In this document: piece after piece, positions 52,691 through 62,322 of the stretch
How the letters are laid out: every line of letters begins with the position of its first letter
Position numbering within the stretch: position 1 is the first letter of the stretch
Assembly (NCBI GenBank): GCA_028554755.1
Contig: JAPTOF010000003.1
Coordinates: 23,310,501 to 23,374,500 of the forward strand
Source of the DNA: Cordia subcordata
Lineage: Eukaryota > Streptophyta > Magnoliopsida > Boraginales > Cordiaceae
DNA: 64,000 nt
Reading direction: 5' to 3'
Notes under the pieces: generated by a model
Databases searched by the model: none
What the model was told of the DNA's origin: nothing
What the model saw: the letters and a program-made list of their open reading frames with translations, nothing else
Program-made: the position numbers and the translations under genes

Positions 52691-53340
52691 TCCCGCAAAC
52701 AATAAGTGAGCCAACATTCTTTAGTCCACAAATAGGCTTGAAAAAAATGATTTGCCGTATATTTTCCGTTCTTCTAGGTTTGCTCAAAACGACTAAAAGA
52801 TCATATATTACTATTCATACATACAATTTTTCAGTTACGACAGTTTGATGTCCTATGTAACTTAAAGTTAGAAGTACATGAATCTCATGAAGGGATTTAT
52901 ATAATTAAAGTCGTAAAATATAACTTCTCACTTTTTTCTTCATAGTAATGCATTTGAAGTCTCTTTTATAAAAATTATGTGATGAGCATCATGAGACTAT
53001 TTTAAAAATAATGGTTTTGGTGGCAATTCTAATATGTTTGTAGGTTTGCATCTATTTGTCTACTTTGGTATTTATCTTTAAACAAAAAAGGGAGCCTTGC
53101 ATAGAAAATACACATGAACTTCATTCTCTACCTTTTCTTTTGCAATAATTTAATCATGGAGACATTATTTTGCAGGACTGTATTCTTTGCAGAATACCAA
53201 AACTTAGGTCCTGGATCTGATATAAAAACTCGGGTTAGTTTTGTTAAGAAGCTAACTGATGAAGAAGCCAAAACTTTCATCAGTCTCAGCTTCATCTAAG
53301 CTTCAAAGTGGTTGCTTCCTCCTACAATAGTATAAAAGTG
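52690..53340 (+). pseudogene. Pectinesterase relic: end of exon 3, intron 3 and exon 4
   Basis: Positions 52690-53175 match intron 3 of the intact gene, including the donor after CAAACAATAA. Exon 4 (53176-53299) gives [20 protein letters not shown] onward. A stop replaces the glutamine of the intact FIQASNW end (SFI-stop), and the remaining WLLPP-like codons are still visible after it. Exons 1-3 are missing. This is the tail of a second, older pectinesterase copy. Confidence 0.85.
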
Positions 53341-53452
53341 TATTGTCTAAATGATGATCCTTTTAGAAAATTTCATTCGTTATTAGATTATCAAAATAGA
53401 TATTCACATGATGAGATTCTTTTTTTGTTGTCGTTAAACTAAAAAAATAGTA

Positions 53453-54917
53453 TGGGCTTGAACGTTGTATTCTAAACCCATGCAAAGGCTAGTGACATAC
53501 AACTATACTCGTATTTTTGTTTTATATGGGATTCTCTATTTATGTTATAAAATTTGCATAAGGAAAAAAAAAGGTCTCTTTCTTATTTATATTTTCTCTC
53601 TTTACTTTGTTTTACTTTTTCCTGTTTCCTTTTTCCCGTTTCCTTTTTCTTTTAAGTTATTTCTATGACACGTTATAAGCTTGATATTGTATCTACGAAT
53701 TATCATTTTCAAAGATCTGAAGTGGGTAATATGAACATTAGTAGGAAAAGAATTCTTAACAATATAAGGATATTTTATTATGCAACTTTTAGTAACCAAA
53801 CGTGCACACACATTGACACACACACACATATGTATGTATATCGATTATGATGTCAAATACAATGGACCTGAGATATGGTTCTTTCATAGGTTGAGCAAAA
53901 CAATTTGTCAGGTGACGAATCAAAAGTTCATCGATTTGCATATTATGCAATAAATATGAGAAAAACTCTTAAGGTTAAAATTCATACTTATCTATAATTA
54001 TTTAAGAAATAATTCATTAAAGGAAAAAAATTGTATAATCATTGAAGAATGTGAAAAATCACTAGGATTCCATCATAAAAATTAATTGATTAATATTGAG
54101 AATGGCCCAAAACTCTTATAAGGTGCTCTTAAATCTTATTATTTTTCCTGTGGGAGGAAAATGTATTTCAACACCCTTCCTCGCGTGTGACTCAGAACAA
54201 GAACCAAGAACAACCAAGAATGCCAAGAACTAAGAACAAGTGTTCAGACGAGCCAAAGAATCAAGAATAGGTGCTTAAATAAGCCAAAGAGCAAAGATAG
54301 GTCACATGTACAGACATAAGAGACTAAGCCAAGACCTAGCTCTGATACAATGTGAAGAATCACTGGGTTTTCATTGAAAAAAAAGAAACCAATTGGTCAA
54401 TATGAAGAGTGGCCTAGGATCCTTATAAGTTGAACTTAAATCTTATTATTTTTTCTTGTGAGAGTGAAATATATTTCAACAATGAATTGCACTGTGACAT
54501 ACCTTCTTTATTATCTCTATGAAGGCTTGAAGCCTAATTAAATTTCTTATGATAAAAGGAGAATTATGCTTTTGCAAACTTTTAGCATAAGTATATTGCA
54601 GTAAAAAGGCATTAAATCGTTTGATAATCTACCACGAACATACTTACAAGCCATTGTAGGATTTTATTATTCTAAGAGTGCATATTCTTTAATATTTATA
54701 ATTACTACAACTACAATTATGCGAAAAGAATGTGAAAGTGGGTATGATTGAAAAAAATATACTCTATGTTTATGTCTTATTAGTGACAAGAGAATTATTT
54801 GGACAAAAATTGGTTAGATATTATATCACTCTATCTTATCAACCTATAATTATCACAATTGTCCAATATTACCATTGATACTTTACTATTCTGTTTTATT
54901 TAAAACACACTCACCAT
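53453..54917 (+). repeat. Diverged fourth copy R4 of the pectinesterase 3'-flank repeat
   Basis: Follows the relic exon 4 just as R2 follows the intact one, with clearly more substitutions. It lacks the foldback element but carries a TRIM-like insertion (54050-54481) that the other copies lack. Confidence 0.75.
54050..54481 (-). mobile_element. Miniature LTR retrotransposon (TRIM), 432 bp
   Basis: LTR-like direct repeats lie at 54050-54173 and 54351-54481, starting TGTGAA and ending TTTCAACA. On the minus strand the primer site TTGTATCAGAGCTAGG (tRNA-iMet type, plus positions 54335-54350) follows one LTR. A purine tract (complement of CCCTTCCTC, 54174-54182) precedes the other. The flanks AAGAA and ATGAA differ by one base. 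R1 and R2 have the uninterrupted site at about 46275 and 51679. Confidence 0.8.
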
Positions 54918-56300
54918 GACCATTAGATCGTAACTCATAACCAGCAAAACAGTAATAATTAATAAAAAAGTAACATACACACACGTACACAATATTGACT
55001 GGTGGTTTATTTTTTGAGCTAGTGTGGTCGTAGTTGATTTTCCTGCATCTAGAATTGGATAGAAATATATAATGTATTATGATTTAAGTATCTTAGAAGG
55101 GTGACGCCATCAACGATAAAGTTATCATTGAGAAATTGTTGTCTTGGTTTGACCATTGGTTAGTTAATTACTCCTCCACAAACTATCCATCATTTACCAT
55201 TTGGTTTGACCAGGTTTGGAAATGGTAAAAGATGGATAGTTTGTGGAGGAGTACTGAAGCATGTGGTTTGATTTCTGATTATCCGCACATGACTTTTTAG
55301 TTGAATTGAAAGGCAGCAATATGAAGCATAGGTCTCTATCACCTAAATCTCCAAATGCAATTGCAGACTCCAAGAGTGATCAAGTGTGAAATAGTTACTG
55401 TTCATTACTTTTGAACTTGATAGTCTTGACATATATTTCTTTTTTATCCTTTTCCTTTTCTAAAAGAAAATACTTGTAGATCTTTTTTCCACTAAGAAAA
55501 CTTTTCCTTTTACCTAGCCTTGCATATTTACAATCTGATGATGATTAGCCACTCTTCAATAGGTACAGTTTTGCTATCAAATGTGTGACCATTCCTCTTG
55601 GTTAGTTATTCTTGTATGATACATCACCTTTACTCTTTAACTCTACCAAAGATAACCCAAAAGCCTCTGGCATGTGTTTTCTATTTGCAATATATCTATA
55701 CATCTTCTCCATATCATTGCATACAATACAATTAGTGTTTCAAAATACAATACAAAAGCCTCTCATTTCCACTCTCTCTCTCTCTGCACCGTCCTCTGAA
55801 GGGGTCGAGCGGGAGAAAATGAATCAAGCTCAAAACGCTCTCAAGATGGATCAATTAAGGAATTGGGTGTAAGGTGTATGTGAAATTCATGTATTCTTGG
55901 TTGGTTAAAGCTCATTTTAGTTTATATTGTAAACTTAAAAGTGTGCTGGGTTGTTCAAAGTATCAAGAAATCATTAAGCTTTTACAAATTAGAGGTTTTC
56001 TAATGCTAAATTTTGTAGATACATTGTTTATTTATTAGTTGAATTATTATCTTTTTATTAAAATTTCAAAGTTGTAGAACATAATGTGTTTTATTTTAGA
56101 ATTCGTTATTTTTTTCCAATTGTAATAAGCCAAATGGTTCATTTTTGGTTTTCAATATTGAAATACAAATTGGAGACTTATTATAAGTGATTGGTCTTCA
56201 ATTATTTCTATATGATCTATTCTTATATGGCCTCCAGATAAGAAATTAAAGAAAATAAGGACTGATTTATCGGTTCTCGACACCTTCAATACTTAAATAA
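54918..56300. other. Unit 3 flank of the array, with a near-perfect hairpin
   Basis: It begins with the ATGACCATTAGATCGTAACT word shared by units 0 and 1. A 34-bp inverted repeat lies at 55169-55253. No protein-coding gene is convincing; the open frame at 55612-55872 has no family resemblance. Confidence 0.5.
55169..55253. repeat. Near-perfect 34-bp hairpin with 17-nt loop
   Basis: Arms 55169-55202 and 55220-55253 are reverse complements with a single mismatch (for example TACTCCTCCACAAACT against AGTTTGTGGAGGAGTA). Confidence 0.85.
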
Positions 56301-56755
56301 TCTCTCTTATATATTATGTCATGTTCACATCACTTACAATTCTAGCCAGCACAATTATGTTCAAGGTACAAAGATTCTTTCTATTTAGAGATAATTTGGA
56401 CAAAAAATATGCAATATTATTTGTGCCATTATAGCTAGCACTTTTCTATTTTTCTAAACCTTCAATAAGCCAGTTCGTAACTCAATCAATGGTCAATCTT
56501 CTTCAAAATTAACATTAATCTCTTCTAACTTACTTATCAACTCAACTTTGTTTCCAAGCACAAAAATCATACAGATGATCATCACATCTTTGCCTTCGCT
56601 TCAGAGTGGCCTTCCTTATCTGATGTTCATCTCAAATTTCTTCAGCAATCATGAAATTTTTGAATTACACTCTTTCTACTCAAATTTAGAATTACAATTA
56701 TAAAAACTTAATAAAAGAATTAACCCGTATGAAGCACGGGCTTTGAAATCCCTAG
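56301..56755 (+). mobile_element. Candidate short Helitron, 455 bp
   Basis: The start TCTCTCTTATATATTATG is preceded by A. The end has the hairpin CCCGT-7 nt-ACGGG (56724-56740), 11 nt, then CTAG followed by T. No coding capacity. The 3' end is typical; the 5' end is less certain. Confidence 0.5.
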
Positions 56756-57514
56756 TGAAGGAAATAATAACCATTATCACATTTATCATTCAAATAAAAG
56801 ATTTATTTTTGTTCATAACCTTGGAATATTTCAAAACCTTCATTTAAAAACGTGAAACTATGATTGCATGCAATTGATCTACACGTCTCATATTTGTGTT
56901 GCACAAAGAATTTTTTTCATGAAAAATTATAAAGACATGGTCTTAATTTTTGAAGTCCTATCAATTTCCTTGTCCCATATTACTTCTTAAGAAAATGCTG
57001 AAAACAACCTTTTTAGTGAATATCATTGATTAGCCAAAATCAACAAAGCTAGAATCCTAATGGTCGTGTGAGGATGAAAAAGTAATTAAACGTAGATTGA
57101 TGAATTATAGTACTTGGAGCGTCTTTAGGATCTCCAATAAATAAATATATAATTTATATTAGCTATAAGTTTTTAAGAACTTGCCCTCTATGTGTGTGTA
57201 TATATTATATCAGCAAAACTATCATTTCCAGATTTTCAATAGACACTAAAATTCACTATGAATGTTTTTGAACATTTTTAAATTGTGAAAGCCTCTAGTG
57301 AAATTAGAAAATTTAGTGAAACTAAAATATATTGAACCTGTACAATATCAAAAAAATAGTACAAAAGCATGCAAAGGTAACGTTTAGAATATGAAGAGAT
57401 ACATCACATGGAAAAAATTGGCTCTATAAATGTAAGCTTTCTATTACTTGATTCACTGTACACACTTTTTGATATTCTCATTGTTATCAGTTGCATCACA
57501 TACTTTTAACATCC

Positions 57515-58770
57515 ATGGCTAACTCAATATTTCTGCCCCTTCCCGTTCTCGGCCTCTTTCTCCTCCACTTGTTGTTCTACCCAGGTACAGCTTTGATCTT
57601 TTCTTCTCTTATTTCGGTTGACGAAAATATTAAATATGGGCTCGTTTGGATTGTAGTTTCTTAAAAGTAAGTACTTTTTTAAGAAGTTAAATTTTGGCCA
57701 AAAAAAATTGATTTGTGCTTTTCCAAAATATGAATCAAATATTTATTGCGAAAGATGTTTTTCTTTTAAATATTTTTTTCATGAAAAAAAAAAATTATTC
57801 TAGACAAGCATGAGAGAACTAGAATAACATCATATCCTGGTTGTGCGGCATTTTTTTTTTTTTTTTTTGAGCTCTAACTTCTTTATATATTGATGTGAAC
57901 CAATTTTTCTTTCTTTTTTTTTTTTTTAATAAATATCAGGTGGGATAAAGCCTGCAAATGGACAGGCACCTGGTCAGGTGAGTTAGACCCTCGAATTTTC
58001 TTGTCACATTAATTTTAATCCATTTAAGCAAAACTCACGTGTCGATTTTAAGAATGAAACTTTTCAACTCTAAGTTCTACATTACATATAAATCATTATA
58101 TCAACTGAAATAAAAAAAAAAAAAATCAATACTTGAATTATTATTAGAAAGAGTATAACCAGGTCATGTATAGTGGGACAATATTTTTCTTCTTTTTTTT
58201 TTTTAAGTTAATTTTTATTTGAAATAGTGGGAAGTATGTAATGGCTCTATGCAGGGAGCATGGTGCATTCCGAAGCCTTCAACTTCAGATCAAGCACTAA
58301 TGGAAAATATTAACTACGCTTGTAATTCAGTGGACTGCTCCGCTATACAGGAAAATGGAGCCTGCTTCCATCCTACTACTCTCATGAACCATGCATCTGT
58401 TGTCATGAACCTTTATTACCAGAAGCAGGGAAGACACTTCTGGAATTGCGATTTCAAAGACACTGGCGTTGTAGTTGTCACGAACCCAAGTAAGCAACTT
58501 GGTATTCTACAGTTGTTATTATTATCATTATCATTAGAATTATAATTTTGGGTCGAATCAACGTTAGCCCTTGTGGGGGTACAATTCTTACTGACCCCTA
58601 CAAAAATCTTTTAACCTTTTAGTCGCTGCAATTTCATTAGTTTCGATCTCAAAAATAACTCAACTCCACTTGTAAAATATTCTAGATCTACACTAGGATT
58701 GGACAATACCTAAGGATTCTATTTCGATTTTTCAGGTTATGGGTATTGCAAATTCGAGCATGCTCAGTAA
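57515..58770 (+). CDS. X8 domain (CBM43) protein, secreted callose-binding type, 125 aa
   Basis: Small secreted protein with an X8/CBM43 module, which in plasmodesmata callose-binding proteins and the tails of beta-1,3-glucanases binds callose. Four exons: 57515-57584, 57940-57977, 58255-58489, 58736-58770 (378 nt, in phase). A signal peptide (MANSIFLPLPVLGLFLLHLL) is followed by a short linker and then X8. The domain opens GAWCIPKP, with DQALMENINYACNSVDCSAI in the middle, and ends HFWNCDF to YGYCKFEHAQ. All six conserved cysteines and the WNC-type motif are present. There is no glucanase domain and no long GPI tail, so it is a stand-alone X8 protein. Its flanks recur as relics in unit 0 of the array. 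Confidence 0.88.
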
Positions 58771-59881
58771 TAGCAGAAAGCTATCTGGAGAGACGTGTTT
58801 CCTTTCTTGATCTGAACCTTATTTAGGGTGTGAATGTGACGCAAATGTTAAGTTCTCTGATTGTTGGAATCTAATAGCCAACTTTGTTTCCATTTTGTAC
58901 CTTTTGTTAACTTCTTGAATACGTGTATTGCAATAGATAATGCAGTTTAGTCCTTCCAGCGTGTGTGAAGTTTTCCTCTCACACAGACACACATGCACGA
59001 AGCCTGAGTGGTGGTTGGGCAACGCAAAACCTGCTGTCTAAGCTCCCAATGTTCTGTCGTATTTAGAATTCATTTGGATTGACTTTTTTTAAAAAGACTC
59101 CTAAACTTTCAAAAGTACCTTTTTTTTAAAAAGCCAAAAGTTCTGACTTCTGAATAAAATTAAAAATAAGTTTGAGCAAAACTGAGTTTGCCTCTTCCAT
59201 CTATTTATGCATCGAGAAAGTAGTATAATAGGCAGCAAGAAAACATAGGCTACATTAACTTTGGAAAGGAATTAACAGATCTGCAAATGCTAGTCTGCCA
59301 CTTCGGGGCATTAGCTATTGGAACAGCAAGAAATGTGGTGAAATGGGATGATTATAACATATGCATGCATGACCACCATTTCCATGCCTCAATATTCCCA
59401 GCAAGGGAAGACAAAAAGAAGAGGCAAAGATAAAGATCCTCCAGAAAGTGAAGATTTTAGCATAAAATGAATGCAACAAATAATATTGCATACTCCATTA
59501 GCTATTAAACAACTAATATTTCGAAATTTAGTCATATTATGACAGCTAAAAGCAACAACAGATGTTTCTGACAAAGGAAAAAATAAACAGCAGAAGAGAA
59601 ATTCCAACAGTTCCGGACAGACGAAAGTGTGTTAACTAATCGACGGTGAAATTGAAATAACCGTGGAAGATAGGTGGGTAATCAAACAGGAGTAGCGCAC
59701 AAGAAGAGGATATCTATTAGGCATCTATGCCCTCACGAATGCGATCAATCATAATATCACTTTTTTTGCCCGCAGCTATGTGATCCTCAAGGCCATGTTG
59801 CCTGTAACACGTGCAAACACTGATAACAGAAGGTTGGATGATAGGTTTGTAATAGAAGAGTTAAGTGATCACCTAGTGGCA
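58771..59881. other. Spacer between X8 gene and bHLH gene
   Basis: 58771-58960 is the X8 3' region duplicated at about 44260-44450. The rest is spacer. Near 59716-59803 a minus-strand stretch with a CAG acceptor could be a 3' exon of the bHLH transcript. No other gene was seen. Confidence 0.4.
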
Positions 59882-60601
59882 TTAGATATAGCTCTTCAGA
59901 TTTCCAACTCCGAGCTTCTGCACTTCTACCTTGAGTGACTTGAGGTACCTAACAGCTTCATCAAGAACAGCAACAGTATTCATCTGGCCAGCACCAGGAA
60001 TAATTCCTTGTAGAGCTTTTACCATCTTCTTCATTTTCTGACGCTTTCTTCCACTGGAGCTACTGCTACAAGCTAAGGACTTCTGGAAAGAAGATAGCCT
60101 ACACTTTTTCGGATGAGACACGTAATTGGAACAAGACTCGGGGGAACTACTTCCACAGTTTGCATCTGTCCTTGCTGTACTCACCTCTTCCTCATCAGAC
60201 TCTTCACTGTCTTCTGCTTCCAAGCTCAATAATGCATCTATATCTTCTGAATCTTCTTTCACGTAAGAAGGCATTTCTTTCTCCTGACTATATGCACCGT
60301 TCCTTTCGATATTATCCAGGAAAGGAGGTGCACCAAAAGTAAAACCAGTATAAGACATATGGGAGCCAATGGCAGGGTGGAACATGATTTTACTTCTATT
60401 ATCAGTGCAGTCAAAGATTATGAAGTTCTTCGGGCATGCCTCGGAGGGCTGAACTTCAACTCCATGGAAGGGTCCCAAAGGACTAACACTTGGAGGTAAA
60501 ACCATTCCACCAGAGAAAGAGCCCGGAGGAGCATTAGAGAAGTAACCACCACTTCCTTGATCAGCAGGAGGAAGTACAGAATTATGTTTATTACTCTGCA
60601 T
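59882..60601 (-). CDS. Atypical bHLH transcription factor of the SAC51/bHLH142-145 type, 239 aa
   Basis: Nuclear regulator of the SAC51-like clade, whose Arabidopsis members act in xylem and stem growth downstream of thermospermine. The open frame continues upstream, but the first real ATG is at 60601 (MQSNKHNSVLPPADQG). The N-terminal part is Gly/Pro-rich; an acidic Ser/Glu patch lies near residues 118-145. The C-terminal bHLH (about residues 185-235) has RKRQKMKKMVKALQGIIPG, then MNTVAVLDEAVRYLKSLKVE. The basic part lacks the usual H-E-R DNA-contact residues, as in this clade. The single coding exon follows a spliced leader that carries a SAC51-type upstream ORF end at 60870-60908. That supports the clade assignment independently of the protein. 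Which of the four paralogues it is cannot be told. Confidence 0.88.
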   Translation of the reverse strand: MQSNKHNSVLPPADQGSGGYFSNAPPGSFSGGMVLPPSVSPLGPFHGVEVQPSEACPKNFIIFDCTDNRSKIMFHPAIGSHMSYTGFTFGAPPFLDNIERNGAYSQEKEMPSYVKEDSEDIDALLSLEAEDSEESDEEEVSTARTDANCGSSSPESCSNYVSHPKKCRLSSFQKSLACSSSSSGRKRQKMKKMVKALQGIIPGAGQMNTVAVLDEAVRYLKSLKVEVQKLGVGNLKSYI

Positions 60602-60869
60602 GAGTACAACTCTTGAATGAACAAGATCTCTAATAAATGAAAGGCAGCTTTGGAGGGACACTGTTATTTAAAACTGGATGACAAGTTCAAAAAGGAAATT
60701 CAACACAACACTCTGCAATGACTAAGGTGTATCCATTGTAGTGAAATACAGCTGTGTTCTCTGCTCGTTTATACTGCAACGAGTGCTTCTTAACTTCTTC
60801 CTGAATTTAAATATAAAGGTACAGCAAAAGAAACCAATCCCAAAAACCCGTGCTCTTAACTGAACAAGA

Positions 60870-60908
60870 CTACGTAACAGGTTTAAGCAACTGCCGGAAA
60901 TACTCAGC
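60870..60908 (-). promoter_or_regulatory. Last exon of a conserved SAC51-type upstream ORF in the bHLH leader
   Basis: After a CAG splice acceptor (60911-60909) the minus strand reads AEYFRQLLKPVT then TAG. This is what I recall as the conserved C-terminal end of the SAC51-family upstream peptide, which represses main-ORF translation and is relieved by thermospermine. Its stop lies 268 nt before the main ATG in genomic sequence, with a possible further leader intron between. The upstream exon(s) of the peptide were not found up to 64000 and probably lie beyond the window. Confidence 0.8.
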
Positions 60909-61189
60909 CTGTTGCAATAAAAATCAAGAGCATCAATATCATCCAATGATCAAATAAATCACAACAGAAGTTGAAGAGAGAATTGAAAATCTTGCTCATG
61001 GATTAGGAAGATGCAGGAGGAAATGAAAAGAAAACATTAAACCACATATTGATGCATGAACCAATGCAAATATAACATATCTCAAAAGCCACAGCAATGA
61101 AGCCAATGTGTCACTCTGAGTAAAACTAGAAGTGCATGGACTAATTTTTTTTTGTCAGTGTGAAAAAGTTAAACACATCTCGATGCCAC

Positions 61190-61385
61190 AGAAACAAGGC
61201 ATATGTGTCACTTTGGTTCTGTAATCTCGCTTTAGCACAAGGAATCACTCTTCTGCACAACACTTGATCTTGCCGCTCCACTATTTCCACAAGCTCCTCT
61301 TCGAAGGTAAGATCTTCACGAACTTGCACTTTCTCATATGGTACCACATGATTTGAGTTGTACACATAAGGTTGAGGTTGTCAGA
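61190..61385 (-). pseudogene. Ty3/gypsy (chromovirus) pol 3'-end fragment
   Basis: The minus-strand frame reads YVYNSNHVVPYEKVQVREDL, then FEEELVEIVERQDQVLCRRV and IPCAKARLQNQ. This matches the integrase C-terminal/pre-chromodomain region of plant chromoviruses (HVV, DLTYEE, VEIL-R--, I-P-VKV-W-N). It is a short, isolated piece with no LTR nearby. It probably lies within the bHLH leader intron. Confidence 0.7.
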
Positions 61386-61957
61386 TGTGAAAGTGAAACT
61401 CGTCATGGAAATCTTTCAATAATAGAGGCAAACAACATAGGATGCCACTTAATGAAGGATTGAGCTTCCCACACTTAACTAAGGTGTATCATATCTCATC
61501 TTCATTGGGTGGATGTTCTAGTTTTATTAATGAACAAGTTCAAGAAGCTGATGTTCTTAGGCATGAAGTGGTTGTGTTCCAAAAGCAGATTTCAGGGTAA
61601 ATAAGTTTGCTCAAAACTTTTCTCAAACATGGAGGATATAACAGCTGGGTAACGAGGAAATAAGACTCTCACTTGGCCCATTACTTTTATATCAAACTTA
61701 AAAGTGTAATTACCTTACTCAGGGCTTATAAAGGGTTCACAGATACAGATTTTCAGTTTTGGAAAGATATTAGTGAAAGTCAAAATACACAATGACAGAG
61801 AAACATCACCCCCAAAAATACACATATTAATTCTATCAGCTTTATTTCTTCTTTTATTTGATGCTTAGTGAGGATGAAGGCATTGACTCAGGACAGCTCT
61901 ACATATACAATTGTGGTGTCACTTGACACCACTTATGTATACATATTCAAAGACTAA
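61386..61957. other. Spacer or bHLH leader intron
   Basis: Nothing recognised beyond the chromovirus fragment before it and the MITE after it. Confidence 0.4.
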
Positions 61958-62322
61958 GAGGGTGTTTGGCTAAGCTTATAAACTAGCTTATAAGCAAAAA
62001 ATGATGAAAAATGTGTTTGGTAAAGAAGCTTATAAGCTAGCAAAAGAAAAGGCAGCCCTGACCAGCTTTTTTCAGGGGAGCTTATAAGCACTTGGTGAAA
62101 CATGTCACATGTCAAAAAGACATGTTTACCCTTAAAGTTTTATCACATTAATTGATAACATGTCCTTTTTAGTCATTTTAAACTACCATTGCTACTTATA
62201 AGCATTTATTTACCAAACATGTTAGAAGCTTATAAGCAAATATTTATCCAACACATAAAAACTTGCTTATATGCACTAACTGCTTGCAAAGACTTAAAAA
62301 TAAGCTTTAGCCAAACAGGCTC
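61958..62322. mobile_element. Tourist/Harbinger-like MITE, 365 bp
   Basis: The ends GAGGGTGTTTGGCTAAGCTT and GAGCCTGTTTGGCTAAAGCT (right end complemented) are inverted. TAA borders both sides (61955-61957 and 62323-62325). Several CTTATAAGC words lie inside. This is the largest well-bounded copy of the family in the window. Confidence 0.8.

Noticed and set aside
55612..55872. 86-codon open frame upstream of the X8 gene
   Set aside because: No family resemblance and no supporting splice or promoter context. It lies in repeated flank sequence.
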